Shown here piece after piece: positions 41,513-49,898 of a DNA stretch of 64,000 bases. Under the pieces are notes generated by a model. That model did not search any database. It saw only the letters and a program-made list of their open reading frames with translations, and was not told the origin of the DNA. The stretch's first letter is position 1. Each line of letters begins with the position of its first letter. The stretch is from Candidatus Mycolicibacterium alkanivorans (GTDB lineage Bacteria; Actinomycetota; Actinomycetes; Mycobacteriales; Mycobacteriaceae). The DNA is taken from positions 3,534,001 through 3,598,000 of the forward strand of contig NZ_JAIVFL010000001.1 in NCBI RefSeq assembly GCF_022760805.1. Direction: 5' to 3'. Both the position numbers and the translations under genes were made by a program.

Positions 41513-42355
41513 TCAGGACAGCGGGTTGTTGCCGTGCAGGAACACCCACGCAGCCACGCCGGCTCCGATGCCGAGCACCAGCGCGATGAAGGATCCGATG
41601 AACGGCCTGCGGGCCCACCCACGGCCGGCATCGAACCCGTAGCGGCCAGGGCCGACCAGGATGATCGAGGCCGCCGCCGCGATGAGCACCACCAGGTACT
41701 CCATGCCATCGGCGCCGAACACCGACAGGTAGCCGTCGTGGCGCTGAGCGGAGATCACCGTCAGCAGGCTGTTGACCAGATATGCCACCGCACCGGCGGC
41801 CGCGATCGGGGTGAACAGGCCAAGCACGAGCAGCACGCCGACGACGATCTGGGCACCGGCCCCGACGTAGGTGAGCACGCCGGCGTGCTGGTAGCCGGCG
41901 TCGGCCAGTGCCGTTTTGAATCCGTCGATGCCCTGACCACCCCACCAGCCGAACGCCTTCTGCAGGCCGTGGGCGATGAACAGCACACCGATGATCACCC
42001 GCAGCAGCAGCAGTCCCAGGTCCTGGGTGCCGCGGCGGCCGGCGGCCTTGGCGCGTTCTTCGGCGCCGACGGGCCCGATCTCCGTCGGACCTGCGGCAGT
42101 GATCGAGGCCGGTTCGGCGTGCGGCTGCACATACGGCAGCGGCTCGGGGTCGTGCAGCAGCCCGTAGCCGGTTGACGGTGCGGGGGCTGAACTGCCGAAT
42201 CCGGAGTTGTAGGGCGGGATCTTGGTGGTCTCGAAGTCCCCGCCATATGTGGACGACGGGAGATCGTCTTCCGGGTCGACCAGCCGGGCCGACGCCGGTA
42301 GATCCGAGGAGTCGTCGGGTCGCTGCCAGCGTGAATCGGGGCCTTGACTCGTCAC
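41513..42355 (-). CDS. DoxX-family membrane protein
   Basis: A 280-residue protein. The first 120 residues are hydrophilic and low in complexity (acidic and proline-rich). The rest is a four-helix DoxX domain with GLLLLRVIIGVLFIAHGLQKAFGWWGGQGI and LVLGLFTPIAAAGAVAYLVNS. In M. tuberculosis the homologue Rv3005c takes part in a membrane oxidoreductase complex with SodA and SseA that links detoxification of radicals and thiols; those partners are not here. The GTG at 42355 gives V-T-S-Q-G-P. Confidence 0.86.
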   Translation of the reverse strand: MTSQGPDSRWQRPDDSSDLPASARLVDPEDDLPSSTYGGDFETTKIPPYNSGFGSSAPAPSTGYGLLHDPEPLPYVQPHAEPASITAAGPTEIGPVGAEERAKAAGRRGTQDLGLLLLRVIIGVLFIAHGLQKAFGWWGGQGIDGFKTALADAGYQHAGVLTYVGAGAQIVVGVLLVLGLFTPIAAAGAVAYLVNSLLTVISAQRHDGYLSVFGADGMEYLVVLIAAAASIILVGPGRYGFDAGRGWARRPFIGSFIALVLGIGAGVAAWVFLHGNNPLS

Positions 42356-42501
42356 GAAAGTCAGCGTAGGGGCAACTCGGCACAAATCGGGGATTTGAGC
42401 GGCACTTCTACCGGCCAAAATTCCCTGCGTCGGGCACCCGGGCGGCGGCAACGACACGCCGTCGTGGCGAACATCGGGGCTGTATCCGTAACCTGGCGGG
42501 C

Positions 42502-43630
42502 ATGCGAGTGCACCGGCCGGTCCGTGGGGTGCTGGCTTTGCTGTGCGCTGCTGCGCTGGTTGCAGGGTCTTCCGCGGGCTGTGCGAAGTTCAACAACTCC
42601 ATTTCGCAGCCGTTCACCACCGAGCCTGAACTGGCCCCGGGCCCGTCCTCGACGCCCCGCCTCCCCGCCGCTGCCGCCCAAGCCGTTCCCGAAGGCCTGC
42701 CCGGCGCCCGGCGTGATGCAGGGCTGCCTGGACAGCGTCAGCGGTCTGATCATGGGTCCGGACAGCAAGACCGCACTGGTGGCCGAGCGCACGACAGGCG
42801 CGGTGAAGGAGGTGTCGGTCAGCGCCGAGCCGAAGGTCAAGACCGTCATCCCGGTCGACCCCAGTGGTGACGGCGGACTGCTGGACATCGTCCAGTCCCC
42901 CACCTACTCGCAGGACCGGCTGATGTACGCCTACATCAGCACCCCGACCGACAATCGGGTGATCCGGGTGGCCGACGGCGACATTCCCAAGGAGATCCTG
43001 GCCGGCATCCCCAAGGGCGCCACCGGCAACACCGGTTCCTTGATCTTCACCAGCCCGACCACGCTGGTGGTGCAGACTGGCGACGCCGGCAACCCCGCTC
43101 TGGCCGCTGATCCGAACTCGTTGGCGGGCAAGGTGATTCGCATCGAGCAACCAACGACGGTCAACCAGGCCCCGCCGACCACCGCGCTGTCCGGGATGGG
43201 CTCTGGCGGCGGCATGTGCATCGACCCGACCGACAAGTCGCTCTACATCACCGACCGCACCCCCGCCGGAGACCGCCTGCAGCGCATCGGCCCGGATGCC
43301 AAGGCGACCACGGTGTGGACGTGGCCGAACCGGCCCGGCGTGGCCGGGTGCGCGGCCTTGGACGGCACGATTCTGGTGAACCTGGTCGACACGAAGCAAA
43401 CTGTGGCGGTGCGACTGGCGCAGGGCACCGGCGCGGTCACCGGCGAGCCGGAGGTCGTGCGTCAGGACACTCACGGCCATGCTTGGCCCCTGCAGGTGTC
43501 ACCGGACGGAAACATCTGGGGTGCAACGATCAACCGCACGGCCGGCGATGCCGAGAAGCTCGATGACGTGGTCTTCCCGCTGTTCCCGCAGGGCGGCGGC
43601 TTCCCGCGCAGCAACGCCGACAACACCTGA
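42502..43630 (+). CDS. lppZ: LppZ-type lipoprotein, sorbosone-dehydrogenase-like fold, with an internal frameshift
   Basis: A secreted lipoprotein. Codons from the ATG at 42502 give a lipobox signal peptide (GVLALLCAAALVAGSSAGC, lipidated Cys27) and TTEPELAPGPSSTP. The body (PKPFPKACPAPGVMQGCLDS onward) is a six-bladed propeller related to glucose/sorbosone dehydrogenases, but it lies in the +1 frame. The switch falls in the CCCC run at 42655-42658. Removing one C joins STP to ASPPLPPKPFPK, as in M. tuberculosis Rv3006. As written the gene is broken 52 codons in. A sequencing error or a contingency-type slip site is possible. Confidence 0.82.
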
Positions 43631-43668
43631 GCACTCGCGTTCGTCAGCAGGATCCACCGGCAGAGCCG

Positions 43669-44502
43669 TCATGCGATCAGGCCCGCCAGACCGGGATCGA
43701 ACGAGGCCCGCGCGGTCACCGAAGCCGCGGTCGCCGACACCACCAGTGCCGCATCGCCTTCGTGACCCTTTGGGAAGACGATCTCCGCGCTGTCGGGATC
43801 CTCCCGGTGTGCCATCAGCCAGTCGTAGAGCAGCCAGTCCACCGCGCACGTCACCGCCAACGGGTCGGCGTCGGCCGCTCGCGCCGAGGACACCACCGCC
43901 TGCAGTGCGTCGCGATGTTCCTTGCGGGCGGCGTCCTTGTTGACTCCCGAGCTGTCGAACAACAGCATCGACAACGTCAACGGAAAGCGTTGTCCCGCTT
44001 CGGTTCGCACCACCCAGCGGCCGCCCTTCCACGGCTTGTCCGGGTCGATCTGGTGGAACTCTCCGAATCCGCCGATCACCCCGATCGTGGGGTCGTCGAG
44101 TTCACCGTCGAACGGCGCGGGCCCGAGCAGACCCAGGGGTTGGCGCGCGCGAATGGAGAACAGCACGGCGGTGCCGATGATCTTGCCGGCCCGAAGGTCG
44201 GCGCTCAGACCGGTCTTCTCCAAAGCGGCAGCATATTCGAAGCACAACCGGTCCAGGGTGCGGTGCAACTCCACCAGGTCGTCGCGCTCGGCGGCATCCG
44301 CCGGCGGCCGGCCACCGCCGAGCACCTCCCCGAACCTCTTGGCCGCGATGATGAGCGCGTCGTCGAGAGCTTCCAGATGAGTTGCCACCAACCGATCAGG
44401 CTCGTCGTCGCCCACCAAAGCCTGCAACGAGGTCGGGGCCCCGGAAGACGAAGCCCAGTAGAAGCCGATCTGGCCGTCGCTCTGAACGATCCGGGGTCTC
44501 AT
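43669..44502 (-). CDS. Unknown protein, last gene of the hydrogenase-associated operon
   Basis: A 277-residue protein that I do not recognise. It is soluble, has no signal peptide or membrane segment, and is rich in Ala, Asp and Leu. Distinct segments are IGFYWASSSGAPTSLQAL near the start, a helical middle (RLCFEYAAALEKTGLSAD), DDPTIGVIGGFGEFHQIDPDKPWKGG, and a C-terminal VVSATAASVTARASFDPGLAGLIA. It starts 13 bases after the NHL-repeat gene and is probably co-transcribed with it. Context suggests a hydrogenase accessory role but nothing in the sequence proves it. Confidence 0.7.
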   Translation of the reverse strand: MRPRIVQSDGQIGFYWASSSGAPTSLQALVGDDEPDRLVATHLEALDDALIIAAKRFGEVLGGGRPPADAAERDDLVELHRTLDRLCFEYAAALEKTGLSADLRAGKIIGTAVLFSIRARQPLGLLGPAPFDGELDDPTIGVIGGFGEFHQIDPDKPWKGGRWVVRTEAGQRFPLTLSMLLFDSSGVNKDAARKEHRDALQAVVSSARAADADPLAVTCAVDWLLYDWLMAHREDPDSAEIVFPKGHEGDAALVVSATAASVTARASFDPGLAGLIA

Positions 44503-44515
44503 GGGCTACCCACGC

Positions 44516-45694
44516 TCATCGCCGCCGCCAGACCATCACCCGGTTGTTGCCCGAATCGGCGACCGCCAGCGTGTCGGCCCGCAAGGACAGCCCGTACGGC
44601 CAGCACAGGGTGTCGCGCTGCACGGCGGTCCAGCGGTTCTCGCCGTTGGAGCCGAAGCCGGGCTGAGCCAGCACGTGATCGGCGCCGCGACCGTCGGTGG
44701 GAACACCGTCCCACAGGAGCACCCGGTTGTTGGCGGTGTCGGCGACGGCCAACCTCCCAGAATCGAGGCATGCCGCATACGGGAACCGCAACCGGTCGTT
44801 GGTGTGCGGGCCGTAGGGCCATTCGTCAGCGGTGGTGAAATCCGCTTGGCCCAGCACCATGTCGGCGTCGCGATCGGCCTGCGGAGGGGGAGACCAGCCC
44901 AGCACGCGGTGGTCGCCGGCGTCGACGATGAGCAGCAGGTCGTCGTGTCCGGTGATGTCGTGCGGCCAGCGGAAGCTTGCCGGGCCGGCGTCTGCGCCGC
45001 GGTTCTCCTCGCGCGCGCTCGCATCCGGCTGGCCGAGCACGATATCGGCAGGCTGGCCGGGCTCGGGTATCCCGTTGCGCCAACCGAGAACCCGGCGGTT
45101 CCCGGTGTCGGTCACCCAGAACGTGGATCCGATGACCGCTATCCCGAACGGCCAGTAGAGCGTGGAGGCCGAGCACTCCCCGCCGCGGTTCGCCTGCACC
45201 GACGACGCGTCGGGCTGGCCGAGTATCACATCGGGTGCGACGTCGTTGCGCTGAGGCACGCTGTTCCACACCAGGATTCGGTGGTGCCAGGCGTCGGCGA
45301 TGATCAGCCTGCCGTCGTGCACCAGCGCTCCGGTGGGCAGGTTCATGCCACGCTCGGGCCCCCGCCCACCCGCGGCGCGGCCCTCGGTCTCGCCGTCGGG
45401 CTGGCCCAGCACCACATCTGCGGGCTGCTCGTCGCAGCAGGGCGTCTCGTGCCATATCAGCACCCGGTGGTTGCCGGAGTCGGCCACCACGAGCTCGTGC
45501 TCACCGACGAAAACCCCGCGCGGGGAGTACATCCATGCCATCGAGGGCTTGGCCGGCGGAAGGGCCAAACCGCCGGGTGCCGGCGCCCCCAGCCAGAGCG
45601 CCGGTGACCAGCCGTCGGTGAGGTCGACGTCGGGCGCGACGTCCGGGCGCGTCCCCACACCGCTGATGTTGTGCCGGACGGTGTATCGGCTCAT
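44516..45694 (-). CDS. NHL-repeat beta-propeller protein in the hydrogenase operon
   Basis: A 392-residue repeat protein built of six or seven NHL-type blades. Repeated signatures are VVADSGNHRVLIWHETP, LIIADAWHHRILVWNSVP, WVTDTGNRRVLGWRNGIP, LIVDAGDHRVLGW and LAVADTANNRVLLWDG, each followed by VxLGQPD. It has no signal peptide. NHL and TPR genes are known companions of uptake-hydrogenase operons in mycobacteria, though their role is unproven. Its ATG overlaps the stop of the 36-residue ORF as ATGA. Confidence 0.83.
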   Translation of the reverse strand: MSRYTVRHNISGVGTRPDVAPDVDLTDGWSPALWLGAPAPGGLALPPAKPSMAWMYSPRGVFVGEHELVVADSGNHRVLIWHETPCCDEQPADVVLGQPDGETEGRAAGGRGPERGMNLPTGALVHDGRLIIADAWHHRILVWNSVPQRNDVAPDVILGQPDASSVQANRGGECSASTLYWPFGIAVIGSTFWVTDTGNRRVLGWRNGIPEPGQPADIVLGQPDASAREENRGADAGPASFRWPHDITGHDDLLLIVDAGDHRVLGWSPPPQADRDADMVLGQADFTTADEWPYGPHTNDRLRFPYAACLDSGRLAVADTANNRVLLWDGVPTDGRGADHVLAQPGFGSNGENRWTAVQRDTLCWPYGLSLRADTLAVADSGNNRVMVWRRR

Positions 45695-45801
45695 GCGCTG
45701 ACGATCCGCAGCGACTCCAGCGGGATCAACGTCGGGGTGGGTTCGTTGGGCAGCTCCTCGAAAGTGGGCTCGGCAACTGGCCGTTCAGTCGTCGTCGACA
45801 T
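45691..45801 (-). CDS. 36-residue small ORF between TPR and NHL genes
   Basis: A short ORF running from MSTTTERPVAEPTFEEL to LIPLESLRIVSA. It starts 16 bases inside the end of the TPR gene and its TGA is within the ATGA shared with the NHL gene start, so it is embedded in a coupled operon. The N-terminal half is acidic and proline-rich, the C-terminal half hydrophobic. I know no family. It may be a small hydrogenase accessory protein; a peptide precursor is possible but unsupported, because no modifying enzyme is nearby. The overlaps on both sides are the main evidence that it is real. Confidence 0.62.
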   Translation of the reverse strand: MSTTTERPVAEPTFEELPNEPTPTLIPLESLRIVSA

Positions 45802-47053
45802 CGTGGGCTCGATCCCGCTCGGGGTCTTCGGTTCGGTTCAGGGTGGTGTGCCGGGCGATCTCGTCGAGCACGCCGCGCACGGTGCGCATCGAATCGTGGT
45901 CGACGAACTCCTCGAAGATGAACCGGGCCTCGAAGAGCTTGGCCTTCGCCTGATCGAATGCGCCCAGGTGCGCCAGGACATTGCCCTGGTTGGCCAGCAC
46001 CCTTGCGCGGCCCAGCGGGTCGGTGTCCCGGTCGCGGGCCTCGAGCACCGCCTCGTAGAGTTCGACGGCCTCGACGAGGTTGTCGCCCTGATGATTCGAC
46101 GGGGTGTACACCAGCGAATTGGCCAGGTTCAGTTGAACGCTGGCCCACTCCTCGGGGTAGTCCTCGCGGGTGTAGACCTTCAGCGCCGATCGCAGCGATT
46201 GGGCGGCCACACCGAGGCGCAGTTGACCCGAGGCTTCCGTCATGGGCATCGTCAGATACGCGGTGGCCAGATTGGCGTGCGCCGACGCCCACAACAGCGG
46301 AGCCTCCTCGCGCAGCACCAGCTGAAGGGCCGAATGGTAGTGCGGTACGGCTGCATTGAGTAACTCGGGCCGATCCTGGGCCTGCTCGTGCAACAACCCG
46401 GCCAGGTTCAGGTGCAGCTCCGCGCGGGCCACCCGCAGACCGTCGGCGCCCTCGAGGGCCTTGAGCGCGGTCTCGAAGCGTCGATAGGCATCGGGTTTTC
46501 CGCCGTACGCGGCTATCGAGGCCGCCGCGCCGAGCAGCACACCGCACAGCGGCTTGGACACGCCTTCGGCCGCGTCGACCGCCTGGTCGAGCAGCGAGGT
46601 GGCCAGCGCCTCGGCGCCCTCGTTGAACGCCTTACTGGCCTGGGTCGACAGAACCATCGCCGCCAGTTCCTCGGTAGCCGAGCCCAGTTGCGGCGGCACG
46701 TCGGTACGGCCGAGCGCAAACCGCACCACGTCGACTAGAACACCGAATTCCCCTAGCGCTGAACGCAATTCGTCGACATCGGCGGAATCCGGATCTATGA
46801 CGAACCGGTTGTAGCGGCTCACCGCGCCGTCTCCGGTCAGCGCGGCCAGCGCGCCGTCGCGGTCGCCGGCCAGCGCCAGTTCGTGGGCCCGCAACGCCTC
46901 GGGCCACTGCGGCACCTGCCCGGCCAGCAGCGCCACCCGGGCGTCCTCGGTCTCCGGTGAGGCCGGTATCAGCAGGTAGCCCAGCGGCAGCGGAAACGCA
47001 CCCAGCGGCTGGGGGCGCACCACGAGATCGGTATCGGCGGATACGGCGGTCAA
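45785..47053 (-). CDS. Tetratricopeptide-repeat protein of the hydrogenase operon
   Basis: A 422-residue, helix-rich protein. Residues about 200-400 hold TPR-like units (ELHLNLAGLLHEQAQDRPE, WASAHANLATAYLTMPMTEAS, WASVQLNLANSLVYTPSNHQG, RARVLANQGNVLAHLGAFDQA). The N-terminus carries LVVRPQPLGAFPLPLGYLLIPAS. It has no signal peptide. It probably scaffolds protein assembly. It starts with TTG at 47053, supported by AAGGAAGG eight bases upstream; the nearby ATG is followed at once by a stop. It lies 71 bases after the maturation protease and overlaps the 36-residue ORF by 17 bases. Confidence 0.82.
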   Translation of the reverse strand: MTAVSADTDLVVRPQPLGAFPLPLGYLLIPASPETEDARVALLAGQVPQWPEALRAHELALAGDRDGALAALTGDGAVSRYNRFVIDPDSADVDELRSALGEFGVLVDVVRFALGRTDVPPQLGSATEELAAMVLSTQASKAFNEGAEALATSLLDQAVDAAEGVSKPLCGVLLGAAASIAAYGGKPDAYRRFETALKALEGADGLRVARAELHLNLAGLLHEQAQDRPELLNAAVPHYHSALQLVLREEAPLLWASAHANLATAYLTMPMTEASGQLRLGVAAQSLRSALKVYTREDYPEEWASVQLNLANSLVYTPSNHQGDNLVEAVELYEAVLEARDRDTDPLGRARVLANQGNVLAHLGAFDQAKAKLFEARFIFEEFVDHDSMRTVRGVLDEIARHTTLNRTEDPERDRAHDVDDD

Positions 47054-47124
47054 GACATCCTTCCTTCAGCCGTGGATGGGTCCACGGATGTCGCGCTCGG
47101 CGGCGTGGTCCTGGCACATCGCGA

Positions 47125-48003
47125 TCACAACCCGGGACCGCTAGCGCCGACCCAGGGGAATCCGCAGCGCTTGGTGTTCATCGTCCCAGAATGCCTCACG
47201 CGAACGCCCGCGGGGATACGGTCCGCCAGCACGTCGCGAACCAGGGTGGCCCGGTCGCCGGCCGGATTGCGTTGTTTGAGCAGCAGCCCACCGCTGCGCG
47301 GGCCGCGCAGCGGGATCAGCCACAGGTCGTCGTCGCGGACCACCGCCGCCACCGCGTCCGAGGGAAACCGGCCCGCGGCCAGGGCGGCCTCGAGGCGGAC
47401 GTACCCGTCGGCGGTGAACTCCACTGTCAGGTCGGTGCCGGTCTGCGGGCGCAACGCGGCCAGGTAGTCACGCTCAACGAGGTCGATGACCTGCTCCATC
47501 GCGGCCTGCACCGGTTCGGACAGATCGGCACCCAGCTCCACACCCGCGGCCTCGATGAGGAACACCGTGATGTCGGTCGGGCAGGCCTCGCCGAGGGCCC
47601 AGCGCGCGAACGCGATCGCGTGGTCCCACCGGAACGAGTGGGTGTGCAGACCCTGCAACGGAGGCAGGTCTTCGAGTTCTTCGCCGGGAACCCGGTACAT
47701 GGTGCCCGGCGCCGCGCCGGTGGCCGACGCGTCGATGATCACGACCCGCTCGGCACCGCGCATCTGGAACGCGACATCCATGCCCGCGGTGCCGCCGTCG
47801 ACGAGCCGGGCACCGGTGGGCACACCACGCTCCCAGAGATGACGAACCAGAACGGGACCCACACCGTCGTCACCGCGCAGCAGGTTGCCGCAACCGACCA
47901 CCAGAACCGCACACCCAGGCGGTTCGATATCCAGAGGAGGGGGTTGGCTATCCGAACCGCCTGGGTCGCTGCGGGATTCGGGTGAGCCGACCGCCGGGAT
48001 CAC
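47125..48003 (-). CDS. Hydrogenase maturation protease with a C-terminal extension
   Basis: A HycI/HupD-type peptidase that trims the C-terminal tail of a [NiFe]-hydrogenase large subunit after nickel insertion. Residues about 30-180 carry the family set VLVVGCGNLLRGDDGVGPVL (first metal acid), DASATGAAPGTMYRV, and HSFRWDHAIAFARWAL (metal His). A second domain of about 100 residues follows (VEFTADGYVRLEAALAAGRF to KRCGFPW), unusual for the family. The GTG at 48003 overlaps the large-subunit stop as GTGA. It remains open although its likely substrate gene is broken. Confidence 0.88.
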   Translation of the reverse strand: MIPAVGSPESRSDPGGSDSQPPPLDIEPPGCAVLVVGCGNLLRGDDGVGPVLVRHLWERGVPTGARLVDGGTAGMDVAFQMRGAERVVIIDASATGAAPGTMYRVPGEELEDLPPLQGLHTHSFRWDHAIAFARWALGEACPTDITVFLIEAAGVELGADLSEPVQAAMEQVIDLVERDYLAALRPQTGTDLTVEFTADGYVRLEAALAAGRFPSDAVAAVVRDDDLWLIPLRGPRSGGLLLKQRNPAGDRATLVRDVLADRIPAGVRVRHSGTMNTKRCGFPWVGASGPGL

Positions 48004-49425
48004 ACCATTCCGTTGATGACGAACTTCGACAGCTCCGTGCCGCTCCTGCCGTCGTAGGCGTGCACGGTGCACACCAGGCAGGAGTCGAAGCTGCGCGCCA
48101 CATGGCCCAGTTCGACCGGATCCTCCGGATCGACGATCGGCGAACCGACCAATGCCTTCTCAATCGGACCCAGCACATCGTTGCCGTCACGCGGCCCGAT
48201 GTTCCACGCCGTCGGCGTGACCACCTGGTAGTTCTTGATCTTGCTGTCCTCGATGACGATCCAGTCAGCCAGCGCGCCGCGGGCCGCCTCGGTGGAGCCG
48301 AAGCCCTTGCCCTCGGCGTACTCGGTGGGCTTGGTGTAGAAGCTCTCCTTGAGGTCGAGCTGGTCCAGCCACGACTTGACCCACTTGTAGTACTTCGGGC
48401 CCTCGTGCATGCGGGCCAGCTGACGGGTCAGCACGCTCGGCCCGATCGTGCTGAGGATGTCGACGAACAGGGGGTCGTTGTCCTGGTGCGGTGCGGCGTC
48501 GGGGCCGCCGGCGGCTATCCGGCGGGCCAGCGGTCCGGCTTCCAGCGGGATGGTGCCCAGGTCGCCGACGGCGTAGCGGGGCGACTTGGCCCAGCTGTAC
48601 TTGCCCTGCTTCCTGCCCTCCTCGGGGTCGATCGGGATGGTCTCGCCGTCGAACGGGTGCAGGGGCTTGCTGCCCTGATAGAAGGAGTGGCTGGTGTCCT
48701 CGCGGACGTTGGCCTGGTCGAACTCGTACCACTGGCCCTGGGCGTACACCCCGCCGCGGCCGATCAGGGCCGCATTGCGCCCGTCGATCGTGGGGTTCTC
48801 GTAGAGCGTCGGGTCGAAGTAGGTGCCGGTGGAGATGTAGTTGCCCACCCCTTGGCCGTACTTGTCCAAACCGATGTCCAGGCAGTAGCGGATGAAGAAG
48901 CCGCAGTCGCTGTTGTGGTGCGACTCGTTTTCGTCGACCCAGGCCAGCACGTCTTCCCAGGTCTTGTTCTCCAGCCAGCGGTCGATGCTGCAGCCCAGCC
49001 ACTCTGCCTCGAGCCAGTTGTCCTTCCAATGCTCGAGGATGGCGATCGAGCGGGTGACGTCGGACAGCGTCGGAGCGCACATGACGCCGCCGGGCACCAT
49101 GAAGCTCGAGTGGGGCCACTGCCCGCCGAAGATCGCGTAGACCTCGACCGGCTTGTTGGAGAGCACCACGCCCTTCTGGTAGCTGGTGCCCACATACGGC
49201 GCGAAGCGGCGGACGGCCTCGTCGTACATCGAGGACTTGGCGTAGTTCTTGTTCGTCAGGTCAATGGCGAACAGGGCGTAGAAGTAACGCGGAATCGACT
49301 GCAGCGTCTCGCAGGCCTGCGCGATGTTGCGGACCAGGGTGGCGTTGGGCGGCATGTGCGTGCGCCACGCGGTGTCCAGTGCGTAGGCCGACTTGTACAG
49401 CGCGGGCAGGGTATCGGCGCCGTGG
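48000..49425 (-). pseudogene. hucL: Truncated [NiFe]-hydrogenase large subunit, group 2a (Huc-type)
   Basis: About 475 residues of a group 2a large subunit. Typical stretches are AYALDTAWRTHMPPNA, IPRYFYALFAIDLTNKNY, VEVYAIFGGQWPHSS and RSFDSCLVCTVHAYDG, the C-terminal nickel ligands followed by a 19-residue cleavable tail. The N-terminal 70-90 residues, with the first CxxC nickel ligands, are missing. At about 49420 the frame runs into antisense sequence of an AraC-family gene, and no start codon or ribosome site fits. No small-subunit gene is present. The product cannot be an active hydrogenase. The homologue in M. smegmatis is HucL, a high-affinity atmospheric H2 oxidiser. Confidence 0.88.
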
Positions 49426-49835
49426 AGGAGTTCGTGGTCAGCAGCCTGCTGCACCTGCAGCCGTCCAACTACTACTCGGACCTCCTCGCACCGGCCCAGC
49501 CAGACCAACGCCGAGCCGTGGTGCAGAACGCGATGAACTACATCGATGAACACCTCGCCGAACGCATCACCATGGAGGCCGTGGCCAAGGCGGTGCACAT
49601 GAGCGTGCGCTCGATCCAGCAGGGCTTCCGAGCGGAACTCGGCATGACCCCGATGACCTATGTGCGTGAGCGCCGGCTCGAGCGGGTGCACGAGGAACTC
49701 ACCGACGCCATCCCGGCCGACGGTGTCACGGTGACGCAGGTGGCCGAGCGGTGGGGCTTCCACCACCTCGGCAGCTTCGCCGTCGAGTACCGGAAACGTT
49801 GGGGCGAAGCGCCTTCGGAGACTCTGCGCCGCTGA
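49422..49835 (+). pseudogene. AraC-family regulator, C-terminal HTH fragment
   Basis: About 137 residues of an AraC/XylS regulator: EEFVVSSLLHLQPSNYYSDL followed by both helix-turn-helix motifs (ITMEAVAKAVHMSVRSIQQGF and VTVTQVAERWGFHHLGSFAVEYRKRWGEAP). The N-terminal effector domain, usually about 180 residues, is absent. The frame upstream is open only because it lies antisense to the hydrogenase gene. The junction with hucL falls at about 49415-49430, so one deletion or rearrangement removed both N-termini. There is no plausible start codon with a ribosome site. Confidence 0.83.
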
Positions 49836-49858
49836 GCGCGCCCACACTCGTCACACCA

Positions 49859-49876
49859 GCCGCTGCAACCAGCGGC
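49859..49876. terminator. Small hairpin between the AraC fragment and the sensor kinase
   Basis: GCCGCTG (49859-49865) and CAGCGGC (49870-49876) form a perfect seven-base stem with loop CAAC, between convergent stops at 49835 and 49899. It is a likely terminator without a clear U-tract. Confidence 0.5.
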
Positions 49877-49898
49877 ATGCTTGCTGCCCGCCTCACCC

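Noticed and set aside
47982..49835. A 617-residue plus-strand open frame across the hydrogenase locus
   Set aside because: Most of it is antisense to the large-subunit gene and has the His/Val/Arg-rich look of a GC-driven shadow. Only the last 137 residues match the AraC family.
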